Both the position numbers and the translations under genes were made by a program. Positions 1 through 8,981 of a DNA stretch of 64,000 bases are shown piece by piece. Source of the stretch: a bacterium (GTDB lineage: Bacteria; CLD3; SB21); contig JABWCP010000011.1 in assembly GCA_013360215.1 (NCBI GenBank), forward strand, positions 1 through 64,000, in the 5' to 3' direction. Below the pieces are notes generated by a model. That model searched no databases. It saw only the letters and a program-made list of their open reading frames with translations, and was not told the DNA's origin. The stretch's first letter is position 1. Each line of letters opens with the position of its first letter.

Positions 1-42
1 CGCAAAGAGGCCGAGATCGAATACGGCGAAAGAATCAAATAA
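1..42 (+). CDS. C-terminal end of an unidentified plus-strand gene (partial)
   Basis: Frame 1 is open from the first base and stops with TAA at 40-42, giving the last 13 residues RKEAEIEYGERIK. The highly charged composition suits the end of a cytoplasmic protein. The intergenic repeat begins only 9 bases later, which fits a true gene end. Too little is visible to name a family, and a chance open frame cannot be excluded. Confidence 0.4.
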   Translation, partial: RKEAEIEYGERIK

Positions 43-50
43 GCATAATC

Positions 51-197
51 ACATGTATGATACATCAGAGCAGGGTCTTAATCCCAGTTCCGTAGCAAGT
101 AACGGGTTTCACCTTGTCTCAGCAGACTTGGGCACAAGTCGGCGGGACGTCTTTCACTGCACTTCGTTAGCAAAAGGCAAGCCTCACGAATAAAAAA
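51..197. repeat. Intergenic repeat, copy A
   Basis: This stretch resembles 3656-3840 in three blocks. The left end begins ACATGTAT. A block around 77-99 reads CTTAATCCCAGTTCCGTAGC and runs on into AAG. The right block at 161-197 begins ACTTCGTTAGC, continues with GGCAAGCCTCAC and ends in an A-run. The middle differs between copies, but each holds a hairpin: here GACTTG-GGCA-CAAGTC near 125-140. The A-run also supplies the U-tract of the minus-strand terminator beside it. No coding potential was seen. It could be a dispersed extragenic element or a small RNA; two copies do not decide. Confidence 0.6.
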
Positions 198-224
198 ATC
201 GGCACAGGCGATGAACCTGTGCCG
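192..224 (-). terminator. Rho-independent terminator of the T9SS cargo gene
   Basis: A 9-bp perfect stem (CGGCACAGG at 200-208 with CCTGTGCCG at 216-224) encloses a 7-base loop. Read on the minus strand it is followed by a run of seven T (complement of the A-run at 192-198). It lies 26 bases past the stop of the minus-strand gene ending at 251. Confidence 0.85.
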
Positions 225-250
225 GATGAATGAGTCGTTAGTTTCTTAAG

Positions 251-2032
251 CTATTTCATCAACGTGATCTTATGACTTTGTGAGAAATTCCCTGCCTGTA
301 AAAGTACGATATAAATCCCGCTCGGTTGTATATTTCCACTATCATTGGTCGCATCCCACTGCACGATATGTCGACCGGAGGACTTGACGCCACGATAAAG
401 TGTTTTCACTTTCTGCCCCAACGTGTTATATACCGTCAGCGTGACATACGCTTCTTCCGGCGCTTCAAAGGCAATCGTCGTACTGGGATTAAAAGGATTA
501 GGATAGTTGGCGGTGATTCTAAACTGTTCGGGTATGGAAGAAAGTGAGGATGAAGAAGAAGCTTTGGACAATAATGCCGGCTTGATCTCAGGCGTAGCGC
601 TTGGGGTTGTTTCCGGTATAGATTTTGCCCCCCCCATTGATTCCTCTTGATCCAATGCTTCTACATATGGGTCAAGTCCTTCCGTATAAGGATCGTTTTC
701 TGTCCAGCGGAAGTGATAACCTGAGGCGCGCACCATTTCTTTGATCGGACGAAGCCATTCTTTTTTCTCCACATCGCTCATCGTACTAAAGTCCGGGATG
801 GATTGAGAAGCAGTACCGGAGCTTTGCGCATAGTACTCTGAATTCTCGTCACGCTGTGCGATTTGGGGTCCGCCACCACCGCCTCCGCCCGCATAATCTA
901 CGGCATGATCTTCAGCAGAGTATTGAACAATCTGCTCGGACGAATCTCGGGTATAACAACGCAGTAAAAAACTGTAATCTGAAGAGGCATTGGGAGTAAC
1001 GTACGCTACGGTATCCGAGCCCAGCATCTGCCACACGTTAGAAAAATTCCACTTGACGTACCACCGGAATACAGCACGGAGCGTCGGTATGGCTAATTGC
1101 CGCCTAAAAGTCAGTGTCTGCTTCTGTGTAAATATCTCAGGCCCGGTGATCGTCGTTACCTGATTACTTTGTTTGTAGCTTGGTTGAAGATAATTACCAT
1201 CCAAGTTGGCGCTAACGCTGCGAATCGTATCAAAAAGCGCTCCGTTTTCCCACTGGCTAAAATAAATCGAACTCCCGGCACGATGCGGCACGATGATAGA
1301 CGTCGAACCGGTAGCCGCTACGAAGTACAACTGATCTTTGGCTAACGTGACATTGGCGCCATTGATATTGACTATCACTGGATTCATAGCCGCAGTTGAT
1401 GTGGGCTGAACATTCATATTCTTAAACGGCGCGGCATTCTGAGTGCGGTTACCAAGTCCCCATATCGTCCGCGTACCGCCACTAGCGCCAAACTCGATAC
1501 GCTCTGCTATATTGCCAAAACAAGTTACATAAGTATAGTAGTTCGTAGCCGGATCAGACACTTTCTGAAAGCCAACGGCATCGTAATACACCCTGAAGTC
1601 GTAGTCACATGAATAGCTATTACAATACGGCTGGGACGTATTATAATCCGCATCACGAAAATCCAGATACACAGGACTGCCGGGAAGGGGGTCATACCTT
1701 TGAGAAGAACTGTTCCATATTTGATAATTGATTTCATAGAGTCCGTAATACACCGTGCCGTTTATTTGTTCTGCGGATCCAGCCGGAGATCCATCCCCCA
1801 CGAAATTCCAAAGAACATTCTCCGGATCGGTGAATTCGTTGTAGGCAGCATGCCCGAGAGGTAAAGCGTTGTAATTTTGGTCGAACACTAAGGTATTCAA
1901 TTTAGGTTTGATAGAGATGCGCACCGTGCCGGTAGGTTTGGTTTTCCAGCGCACGTAGAGTTCCGAGGCGCCATCGGCTAATATCGCTTGCAGTAAGCAA
2001 GCCTGTAGTAATAAGAGATAAAATAAACGCAT
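251..2032 (-). CDS. Secreted protein with T9SS type A C-terminal sorting domain
   Basis: The 593-residue protein begins with a signal peptide (residues 1-20, hydrophobic LLLLQACLLQAILA). It ends in a classic T9SS type A domain from about residue 506: YPNPFNPSTTI, then VYNTLGQKV, then GIYIVLLQAG and a basic end KITLMK. It is therefore expected to cross the outer membrane by the Por system and be released or anchored at the surface. The central 480 residues match no family I recognise; they look beta-rich, with a Gly-run near residue 387 and a Ser-rich linker just before the sorting domain. The lipoprotein gene upstream ends 23 bases before its start, so the two are probably co-transcribed. An AAAAAGGAA ribosome site precedes ATG 2032. 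Confidence 0.85.
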   Translation of the reverse strand: MRLFYLLLLQACLLQAILADGASELYVRWKTKPTGTVRISIKPKLNTLVFDQNYNALPLGHAAYNEFTDPENVLWNFVGDGSPAGSAEQINGTVYYGLYEINYQIWNSSSQRYDPLPGSPVYLDFRDADYNTSQPYCNSYSCDYDFRVYYDAVGFQKVSDPATNYYTYVTCFGNIAERIEFGASGGTRTIWGLGNRTQNAAPFKNMNVQPTSTAAMNPVIVNINGANVTLAKDQLYFVAATGSTSIIVPHRAGSSIYFSQWENGALFDTIRSVSANLDGNYLQPSYKQSNQVTTITGPEIFTQKQTLTFRRQLAIPTLRAVFRWYVKWNFSNVWQMLGSDTVAYVTPNASSDYSFLLRCYTRDSSEQIVQYSAEDHAVDYAGGGGGGGPQIAQRDENSEYYAQSSGTASQSIPDFSTMSDVEKKEWLRPIKEMVRASGYHFRWTENDPYTEGLDPYVEALDQEESMGGAKSIPETTPSATPEIKPALLSKASSSSSLSSIPEQFRITANYPNPFNPSTTIAFEAPEEAYVTLTVYNTLGQKVKTLYRGVKSSGRHIVQWDATNDSGNIQPSGIYIVLLQAGNFSQSHKITLMK

Positions 2033-2055
2033 AATTCAAATTCCTTTTTTGTGTG

Positions 2056-3408
2056 TTAATTGATCGCATACAGATACCCCGTCTTTCCCGCACTCCCGTG
2101 CACCCAGCTTGCGATATACAGCACTCCATCGCGTCCCATCGCCAAATAACTTTCTAGAAGATTCCCATCTCCCTGAGGAATGTGCATATCCCAATGTTTG
2201 TTGATCAAAAAAGATGGACCGGTTTCAGTCCCCTCTGCTAAATACGCTGAAATACCTGCGCCGGGGAACGGCATATAAAGTGTACCGGCATCATCTATCA
2301 AGGGCGCGGTGTTTTCACTAATATATCTTGCTAATGGTACATAGCCAAATGTTACGGGATCAGTCCCGGTATCCTTATCAAGCCTAAACATAGAGGTAAA
2401 AGCCCCGAAATACAGATACTGTCCACGCAGTGCCAGATCGCTCATACCGCCGATGTTATTGACGCTGCCTACCCAGCGTAATACGCCATTACGATCTATC
2501 GAGCGAAGATTATTGGAACTCGTTTTGAAGTAGATATTCTCCTCCTCATCGGATACCATACTAAAATGAAGTGGGCTAAAAAAATCAACAGGATAAAACC
2601 ACTTTTTCTTACCAGTATAGGATAAAGCAAGTATTCCATCCGAAAAACCACAAATAACCATTGTTGGAGTCAGTACAATCTTCGTACAATACCCTATATA
2701 CTCATCCGGTATATACTGCCATTGCAATTTACCACTACCACTGTAACACCAAATCGTATCTGATCCAAAGTAAGCCCGATGAGAGACATCCACAGCAGGA
2801 CCAGCCGGCGCGTTTTTGCGCTTTGACCATTTTATACTACCGTCTTTACGAAGCGCATAGATTATCCTATCAAACAAGGTTAGATAGATTGTTCCATCAT
2901 CCGCTAAGGCAACGGACCGGCCATGCATAATCGCGCCACCGGGCAGAGTGGAATCAGGTCTGGAAAAATACCATTTCTGCGTACCATTGGGATTGATAGC
3001 AAAAAGCCCGACATCGCGGTAACCTCCGTTATCCGCTTGACCTGGTTTTTCGGCGACTAAGTAGATCGTGCCGTCATCGCCGATCACCGGAGGCGCGGCT
3101 GTGCCCGGGCCGCCGATCTCAAACTTCCACTTGACCGTCGGGGGCAGATACGGCGCTGAAGGCCCTAGATGCCGATATACACAGCCTTTGGTGCGAATAT
3201 CTGTAGCTCTTTTAGTATTTTGCAGATCGCCAAGGCCGTGCGACCACATCGCATCCGATGCCGAGAGCAGACTGTCGGAGCAGTATTGGGGTTCATACTT
3301 AGTCTCATGCTCCTTTGGGTCGCAGCCGGGTATCAGTAGCGCGACAGCCAAAAGCATGATTACAAGACCTCTCAAGCGTTTACGTTTCATCTTATTCCTT
3401 TTTATCAT
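2056..3408 (-). CDS. PQQ-like beta-propeller lipoprotein
   Basis: 450 residues. A basic N-terminus and hydrophobic stretch end in the lipobox LIPGC, so Cys29 is the likely lipidated residue. The mature part has repeated blades of the PQQ/quinoprotein-alcohol-dehydrogenase-like type: GDDGTIYLVAE, ADDGTIYLTLFDR and MGRDGVLYIASW alternate with KWKF, KWYF, KWSK and KWFYP strands. Such proteins are usually scaffolds or binding proteins, and no enzymatic residues are evident. Two starts are possible, ATG 3408 behind GGAGGTGATC and ATG 3390 behind AAAAAGGAATAAG; the upstream one is chosen because its ribosome site is near perfect. It precedes the T9SS cargo gene, so the pair may act together at the cell surface. 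Substrate unknown. Confidence 0.8.
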   Translation of the reverse strand: MIKRNKMKRKRLRGLVIMLLAVALLIPGCDPKEHETKYEPQYCSDSLLSASDAMWSHGLGDLQNTKRATDIRTKGCVYRHLGPSAPYLPPTVKWKFEIGGPGTAAPPVIGDDGTIYLVAEKPGQADNGGYRDVGLFAINPNGTQKWYFSRPDSTLPGGAIMHGRSVALADDGTIYLTLFDRIIYALRKDGSIKWSKRKNAPAGPAVDVSHRAYFGSDTIWCYSGSGKLQWQYIPDEYIGYCTKIVLTPTMVICGFSDGILALSYTGKKKWFYPVDFFSPLHFSMVSDEEENIYFKTSSNNLRSIDRNGVLRWVGSVNNIGGMSDLALRGQYLYFGAFTSMFRLDKDTGTDPVTFGYVPLARYISENTAPLIDDAGTLYMPFPGAGISAYLAEGTETGPSFLINKHWDMHIPQGDGNLLESYLAMGRDGVLYIASWVHGSAGKTGYLYAIN

Positions 3409-3490
3409 TTTAGATCACCTCCCTACAAGGAATGTTTGGTTACTTTAAGTTCACGGAATTCTCCCGTGAAACGACGTACATTCCTTGTAG
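3409..3490 (-). promoter_or_regulatory. Structured 5' leader with consensus ribosome binding site
   Basis: A perfect 13-bp inverted repeat (CTACAAGGAATGT at 3423-3435 and ACATTCCTTGTAG at 3478-3490) encloses a second perfect 7-bp hairpin (TTCACGG at 3450-3456, CCGTGAA at 3464-3470). On the minus strand the closing arm is followed directly by GGAGGTGATC, an almost full complement of the 16S 3' end, and then ATG 3408. The fold would place the ribosome site at the foot of a long stem. It matches no riboswitch class I know. It could be a regulatory leader, a stabilising 5' hairpin or part of an operator. Confidence 0.55.
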
Positions 3491-3655
3491 TACAGATAGG
3501 CTTATAGATATTACAAAATATTTATAAAAATAATAAAATTTCTTTGTACGCTATATTCTGCATGACGATTCTAATCTATGGGATTGAGTTATTTGCTACT
3601 GCTATAAAAATGGGGAATAATGGAGAGCGAAGCAAGAGATAGAACGATTGGAATA

Positions 3656-3840
3656 ACATGTATCGTACCCCTCAGGGCACGCGCTTAATCCAGGTTCCGT
3701 AGCAAGCTGTAGAGTAATATACATTCCATCTTGCATCGCTCACGCCTTGCCTCGATACGCTCGGCGCAAGCGTGAGCAAAATTGTTCGACTAAACCTTTC
3801 GGTGTACTTCGTTAGCAAAGGCAAGCCTCACAAATAAAAA
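3656..3840. repeat. Intergenic repeat, copy B
   Basis: This is the second copy of the element at 51-197. It shares the ACATGTAT start, the CTTAATCC...GTTCCGTAGCAAG block and the right block at 3806-3840 (ACTTCGTTAGC, GGCAAGCCTCAC, A-run). Its middle carries a strong hairpin near 3739-3778 (GCTCACGC paired with GCGTGAGC, plus TTGC with GCAA) that is absent in sequence, though not in kind, from copy A. Like copy A it sits just beyond the terminator of a minus-strand gene. The rest of the gap, 3491-3655, is AT-rich and shows nothing further. Confidence 0.6.
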
Positions 3841-3867
3841 ACCCCTTTCCATACGGAAAGGGGTTTT
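3838..3867. terminator. Terminator of the DUF5916 gene (bidirectional form)
   Basis: A perfect 13-bp stem (AAAACCCCTTTCC and GGAAAGGGGTTTT) closes a 4-base ATAC loop. A-runs on one side and T-runs on the other make it work in both directions. It lies 21 bases beyond the stop of the minus-strand gene ending at 3888. Confidence 0.9.
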
Positions 3868-3887
3868 AAGTTGTTAAACGATAAATT

Positions 3888-6326
3888 CTATATCTGCATC
3901 AAATACTGAAATTTTAAAAAGAAGTTAGTGCGATTGAGGTTCGTTCCGTCATAATTCGGAAAATCTAAATTATTCCTGCCCATGAAATTGGCACCAAGAT
4001 AAAACACCGTAAACGGATTGATCTTGTAACTCATAAGCGGTGATATGGCGTAGAAAACATCATGCGTTTTATCGAGCACCTGCTGATTGTTTACATCAAG
4101 TACGATGTCATCGGTATTTTTATCGCGTTTTGCGCGGTGTGAATTGATAGCACCCATCTCTCCGATCAAGCGAAGAAATAGCCGCTTAGTGAATTGATAC
4201 TGCAATGTATTGCGATAAATCAATTGTTGATCAATGAGATCGCCACCAAAGTCTTTGCGGAAGCTTGCTGAATTAAATTCGAAATCATTACGCAAGCGGC
4301 TGATCGGTCGAATCGTAGCCCAAACCGTCAGCTTGACGCCTTTGATTTTGGATAACGGATTAAACGTGTCTTCTGCGTTTCCTGAGCGATTAATATAATT
4401 ACCGACTTCTCCATAGAGCCCGCCGGAAAGTTTTTGAAAAGCATCCGTACCCGATTCAAATGAAATACGATGAATGTTGTTAAACTGTTTGCCTGCAAAA
4501 TTTTCATTGTTGAGTGCTGCGACGCCTAACCAAAAGTAAGTTTGTTTTTTGAATTGTAAAAAAATCTGAGGATTGATCCACCAATCTTTGAGTTTACCGT
4601 CGTAATTATATTTACGATTAAATCGTACGCGCGGTTCAACGCGGGTCAATAACGGATGGTCGTCATTCATATAAAACGTGTAACGACTAAAGGCGCCCGC
4701 TTCACGAACATTATTGTTGGTGATAAAACCCTGTTCGGAACGAAATCCTGGCGAGCGGTCATTAAACCATGCAAAGAAACCCCACTCGCGAGCGGTTCTG
4801 TCCAAGGTAACGCGCGTTGCTATGCCCTTAAATTTTTCATTGTTAAATCCATACGTTAAGGAATCTCCAAACGCTACAAATCGGTCGGTGCTTCCATACA
4901 GCGACGTCGCATCCGGCTCATCCGTAGTACTAGCGGAGACAATACCGGAAAGAGTGTAGGTATCATTGATTCGTATTTTAGTATCTATCGTGCCGACGGT
5001 ATTCGAACCGTCGGACGTCCGGCGATCTGTTCCTAAAATGCCGACATAGGTGCCTTTGGCAAGTTCGTATTTGGCGCGAATTGTGTTGTTTGTTGTATTG
5101 TTAGTACTTAACAACGTGCGGCTGCCTTCTTCTTTGGGTACAATGTAAGGCGCATTTTCATCCAAGCCTAAAAGATATCCGTAACTTAGCCGGTCTGTTT
5201 TTCCGGACAATTTGCCAAGCAACAGGGGATCATTGATACTGCGCGTGTACATCAGATTAAGATCGTCGTCCACGAAAAAAACATCACGCCCCTCAAGGAA
5301 AAAAGGCCGTCTTTCGTTATAGTACAATGCAAAAGTATTGTTGACGCTGATCTGCGTTGCATCGGCTTCGATCTGGCTGAAATCGGGATTGTAAGCCAAA
5401 TCCAAAGTCATATCGGAGGTGATTCCATACTTCAAGTTGAAACCGAAGTTTTTATCGTAATTACTTTTACTCCATATCCCTTTGGTTGTATCGCCGTTAA
5501 ATTTGACAAAACGATCGCGCGAACCTAAAGCATAAGGTAGAAATTCAATCGGCTTGCTCGGCCGCTTTTCCATATTCATCGCAATTTGGCCGGCCTGTGC
5601 ATATTGGTTTCCTTTCCCGCGGTTAATCGGTATCCATGAATAGAGAAAGCGATTTTCACGAGGATAAACTCGCCAAAGGTGGATTAGCCAGTTTTGATCT
5701 TGTCTGTCGGGGAATCGTAAACTTTTGAACGGGATGGCGATTTCTACGGTCCAACGATCATCATAAATTTTAGCTGCGGATTCCCAAACGGCATCAAAAC
5801 TTTCATCCTCATTTTCGTTGACATCCACGGAAAGATCACCTTGGATACCGAGGGGATTTACGAAAAACTCAAAACCATTAGTTTGTGCGCCAAACGGATC
5901 AATGTTGACTCCGACGAAATCATCGCGAAATATGCGATCCCGGTCGCTCAAATTGGCGCGTAGCTTATGCATCTCCGGGTCATAAGCGATAAATGCAAAA
6001 TAAACATAGTCATTATCAAACAAAATATAACCTTGTGTTTCCGCTAAAGGCTGGCGCCCCTCGACCGGGCCGTTTTCAACAAAATTCCCAAATGACGCGC
6101 CTTGTAACCATGTATCTTCAATTTCACCGTCTATGATAAGCGCCGATTCGGCTTTCGGTACATTGAGAGTCATTTTAGTATTAGGTTGGAAGGTGCTTCC
6201 ACCTGAGCGATGCGCTTTTTTGTTTGCGGACTCGGCCAGTTGTGCAGATACATCCAAACCAAACTGCATCGGCAAAGTCATAAGCCAGGTGTGCATCAGT
6301 ATGCGTATCCAAGAGTTGCGTTGCAT
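3888..6326 (-). CDS. DUF5916 protein with CBM9-like N-terminal domain, predicted outer membrane
   Basis: 812 residues from ATG 6326, chosen over an ATG 45 bases upstream because GGAAGGAATCTT precedes it and a signal peptide then follows directly (MQRNSWIRILMHTW...VSA). After the signal comes a carbohydrate-binding family 9-like domain of about 200 residues (IDGEIEDTWLQGASF, DNDYVYFAFIAYDP, WTVEIAIPFKSLRF). The remaining 550 residues are the DUF5916 region: alternating aromatic-rich beta strands with FFLEGRDVFF and a C-terminus ending in Phe/Tyr-rich strands, which resembles an outer-membrane barrel. The family is common in FCB bacteria, often beside secreted hydrolases; its substrate is not established. 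It has its own terminator and is separated from the Nudix gene by 77 bases. Confidence 0.85.
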   Translation of the reverse strand: MQRNSWIRILMHTWLMTLPMQFGLDVSAQLAESANKKAHRSGGSTFQPNTKMTLNVPKAESALIIDGEIEDTWLQGASFGNFVENGPVEGRQPLAETQGYILFDNDYVYFAFIAYDPEMHKLRANLSDRDRIFRDDFVGVNIDPFGAQTNGFEFFVNPLGIQGDLSVDVNENEDESFDAVWESAAKIYDDRWTVEIAIPFKSLRFPDRQDQNWLIHLWRVYPRENRFLYSWIPINRGKGNQYAQAGQIAMNMEKRPSKPIEFLPYALGSRDRFVKFNGDTTKGIWSKSNYDKNFGFNLKYGITSDMTLDLAYNPDFSQIEADATQISVNNTFALYYNERRPFFLEGRDVFFVDDDLNLMYTRSINDPLLLGKLSGKTDRLSYGYLLGLDENAPYIVPKEEGSRTLLSTNNTTNNTIRAKYELAKGTYVGILGTDRRTSDGSNTVGTIDTKIRINDTYTLSGIVSASTTDEPDATSLYGSTDRFVAFGDSLTYGFNNEKFKGIATRVTLDRTAREWGFFAWFNDRSPGFRSEQGFITNNNVREAGAFSRYTFYMNDDHPLLTRVEPRVRFNRKYNYDGKLKDWWINPQIFLQFKKQTYFWLGVAALNNENFAGKQFNNIHRISFESGTDAFQKLSGGLYGEVGNYINRSGNAEDTFNPLSKIKGVKLTVWATIRPISRLRNDFEFNSASFRKDFGGDLIDQQLIYRNTLQYQFTKRLFLRLIGEMGAINSHRAKRDKNTDDIVLDVNNQQVLDKTHDVFYAISPLMSYKINPFTVFYLGANFMGRNNLDFPNYDGTNLNRTNFFLKFQYLMQI

Positions 6327-6403
6327 AAGATTCCTTCCGGTATGAAGAGAGTGACTGTTACGCCCTGTCATACGATGAGATAAAAAAAAGGTTGCAGGAT
6401 TTT

Positions 6404-6994
6404 TTATAAATGAGGGCGTAGTTTTTCTAAAAATTCATACACGATAAACCCGGTAACACCCCAGACGGTGTGTTCTTGGTAATCGAAATAGTGGATTTCA
6501 TACGTACGATCTTGCCACATACGAAATCCCTTGCGATGATGGCGTTCATCCAAAAGATGGGACATCGGTATTTCGATGATGGATTCGGTTTCATACGGAT
6601 TGATTTTCCAATCAAACGGGTAGGGCACGATGCCGATAAAAGGAGTTACATGAAATTGTGTCGGCGTGACCATCGGGCTGGTTTCAGCTAAAATCTCGAC
6701 GGTATTTCCGGGTATGCCGATTTCTTCTTCTGTTTCGCGAAGTGCGGTATATTGTAAATCATTATCTTCCGCATCCCGCGCACCACCGGGGAAAGCGATC
6801 TGACCTTTATGGGTGCGTACAGTTTCGGTGCGTTTGGTAAATAAGACGTGAATTTTTTTTTCTTTGAGAAAGAGCGGGATTAAAACGGCGGCTTGCGTAT
6901 TCTGTCCGGCGGGCAATATGCGCTTTTCGTGACCCTCGTACACTTGACGAATCAGAGTGCGCAATGTATTCAAATCTTCAAGCGGATGGGGCAT
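6404..6994 (-). CDS. Nudix hydrolase, coenzyme A pyrophosphatase type
   Basis: 196 residues, the usual length for NudL-like CoA pyrophosphatases. Two diagnostic motifs are present: the family-specific stretch LFTKRTETVRTHKGQIAF followed by PGG, and the Nudix box ending in ALRETEEEIGI whose Glu residues bind Mg2+. Expected reaction: CoA or an oxidised CoA to 3',5'-ADP and a 4'-phosphopantetheine product, in the cytoplasm. It overlaps the end of the upstream debranching-enzyme gene by 17 bases, so it is probably translated from the same message. No functional link between the two is known to me. Substrate specificity is inferred from motif only. Confidence 0.88.
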   Translation of the reverse strand: MPHPLEDLNTLRTLIRQVYEGHEKRILPAGQNTQAAVLIPLFLKEKKIHVLFTKRTETVRTHKGQIAFPGGARDAEDNDLQYTALRETEEEIGIPGNTVEILAETSPMVTPTQFHVTPFIGIVPYPFDWKINPYETESIIEIPMSHLLDERHHRKGFRMWQDRTYEIHYFDYQEHTVWGVTGFIVYEFLEKLRPHL

Positions 6995-8981
6995 CGTAGG
7001 ATTCTAACATGTGCATAATGCGCAATACTTCGGCGACGGACCAAGCCTGTGCGATGCAGCCTTTGGGTAAGTGCGGTGCATCCCCGTCGGCGATTTCCGA
7101 TAATGTACCTAAGCCGGCGTCGTGTATCAGCGGTTCGATCGTTTGCAATATCGCCCGGATATGTGTGCGTGCTTCCGCAGAAAAATGATGAACTCGCAAA
7201 TAAGCTTCCATGTAAGGGCCGATAAGCCACAGCCATGCCGTGCCTTGATGATACGCCGCATCACGATGATACGCATCGCCGGCGTAAACGCCCGTATATC
7301 CGCTATCGGAAGGCGCAAGACTGCGCAGGCCGGCGGGCGTTCTCAGCTGCGCATCAACGCAGCGTACCACAGCCAAAGCTTTATCATCAGATAACAACGC
7401 AAAAGGCAGGCTGATCGCAAATATCTGATTGGGGCGTATACTCCCGTCATTTCCTGATGAACTGATTACATCGTAGAGGCAGCGGCGCTCTTCATTCCAA
7501 TATGCGGATTCAAAAATATTTTTTATCCGATCGGCCATCGCTTCATATGCTTTAGCCGCGTCGTCATGGTGGAGCTGGTTTGCAAAGTAAGCCATGATCC
7601 GGAGTGCGTTATACCAAAGGGCATTGATTTCGACCGGTTTGCCGATGCGCGGAGTGACAACCCAATCTCCGATTTTGGCGTCCATCCATGTCAGCTGCAC
7701 ACCGTTGTCACCGGCATATAGCAGCCCGTCATCATCCATGTGAATGTTATAACGAGTGCCTTGCGTATGCGCCGTGATGATATCTTTGAGTGTATCAAAC
7801 AAGCGATGTTTCAGAAATTCTGTATCTTTGGTTTTTTCATAATACTGATAACAGGCCATCACAAACCACAACGTGCCGTCCACGTTATTGTATTCCGGTG
7901 CTTCGCCGGCATCCGGAAAACGATTGGGGATCATGCCTTGCGATACGAATGGAAGAAATGTCGAAATGATAGCCTTCGCGTCTTCGGTTTTTCCTGTGGC
8001 CAGCGTGAGGCCCGGTAAACTGATCATCGTGTCGCGTCCCCAATCGGTAAACCAGTGATAACCTGCGATAATGGTCTTACCGCTTTGTCCGGTCACCATA
8101 AATTGGTCGGCGGCCAACGCCAATCGCCGGGCAAGCGGATCTTTCAACGGAAAATCCGACAGTATTTTTATACGGCGATGAACTTCATGGGTCCACATTT
8201 CCCAAATCGCTTCAGAAGTGAGGCGGGTATCATACAAGGAAGCGGCGACATCGAGAGCCGATCCGGGTTCCAATGTCACCGAAAGAGTGCCGTGCGTAAA
8301 TAAATCTTCGCGAAATTCAAGCCCGCGTTCCTGTTCTTTACGGTACTCAGTGTTATTGTACCAATAAAATTTAGGATCAAAAAAAGCACCGGGTGCGGTG
8401 ATGTACAAAGGCGGTAAATGATCGTAGGGACGAATGGTCAACCGATGTTCGGAGAATTCGGCTTCTTTACGAATTTGCGATGTTTCGCGGGAAAGGCTAT
8501 GGTAATCGCGGAATGCGCATAAGGGGCGAAGAATCAGTGTGACGGGCTGACTGGATTCACGAAGGTGATACCAAACGATCACGGTATTACTTCCATGCGG
8601 CATGAGAATGGCTTTTTCGAGCAGTACACCGTCCAGATCGTAGATCATGCGCGGATAAAGATCGTATTCGAAGGACGCCATGCGCTTATGGCCGTCGGGA
8701 TGAATAATAAACGGATATTGATTGGTCGCGAGGTCATACAATTTGTCGCCGATACGTACTTGTTCGTCGTATTTGGATAAAAAAACAAAACGTTGAGCAG
8801 GCGGGCGTAGCGGGGCGCATAATAAACCGTGATATCGGCGTGTATGCGCGCCGATGATCGTTGACGAAGCAAAGCCACCAAGGCCGTTGGTTTCCAGCCA
8901 TTCTTTTTGCGTGGCATAATAATAATCACCACAGGTTTCGCGGTCTAATCGTATGGGCTCCGGAGGTGCCGGTTTTTGCAT
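6978..8981 (-). CDS. Glycogen debranching enzyme, GH133 (amylo-alpha-1,6-glucosidase)
   Basis: 667 residues, the normal length of the archaeal/bacterial-type debranching enzyme. The N-terminal domain begins with the family hallmark WLETNGLGGFASSTI and TRRYHGLLCA (residues 29-57). The C-terminal (alpha/alpha)6 catalytic domain shows WFTDWGRDTMISLPGL, where the Asp is a candidate catalytic residue, then EYNNVDGTLWFV and a terminal HQGTAWLWLIGPY. It should hydrolyse alpha-1,6 branch points after transferase or phosphorylase action on cytoplasmic glycogen. No other glycogen gene lies in the window. AGGATTTTACC precedes ATG 8981. The gene heads a two-gene unit with the Nudix hydrolase. Confidence 0.92.
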   Translation of the reverse strand: MQKPAPPEPIRLDRETCGDYYYATQKEWLETNGLGGFASSTIIGAHTRRYHGLLCAPLRPPAQRFVFLSKYDEQVRIGDKLYDLATNQYPFIIHPDGHKRMASFEYDLYPRMIYDLDGVLLEKAILMPHGSNTVIVWYHLRESSQPVTLILRPLCAFRDYHSLSRETSQIRKEAEFSEHRLTIRPYDHLPPLYITAPGAFFDPKFYWYNNTEYRKEQERGLEFREDLFTHGTLSVTLEPGSALDVAASLYDTRLTSEAIWEMWTHEVHRRIKILSDFPLKDPLARRLALAADQFMVTGQSGKTIIAGYHWFTDWGRDTMISLPGLTLATGKTEDAKAIISTFLPFVSQGMIPNRFPDAGEAPEYNNVDGTLWFVMACYQYYEKTKDTEFLKHRLFDTLKDIITAHTQGTRYNIHMDDDGLLYAGDNGVQLTWMDAKIGDWVVTPRIGKPVEINALWYNALRIMAYFANQLHHDDAAKAYEAMADRIKNIFESAYWNEERRCLYDVISSSGNDGSIRPNQIFAISLPFALLSDDKALAVVRCVDAQLRTPAGLRSLAPSDSGYTGVYAGDAYHRDAAYHQGTAWLWLIGPYMEAYLRVHHFSAEARTHIRAILQTIEPLIHDAGLGTLSEIADGDAPHLPKGCIAQAWSVAEVLRIMHMLESYDAPSA

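Noticed and set aside
880-895. Gly-run in the T9SS cargo protein as a frameshift or slippage site
   Set aside because: The bases alternate (CCGCCACCACC type), so slippage is unlikely; it reads as a plain Gly linker.
3423-3490. The 13-bp inverted repeat as an insertion-sequence scar
   Set aside because: The spacing of 42 bases with an inner perfect hairpin and a consensus ribosome site at its end fits a leader RNA better; no transposase remnant or direct target repeat was found.
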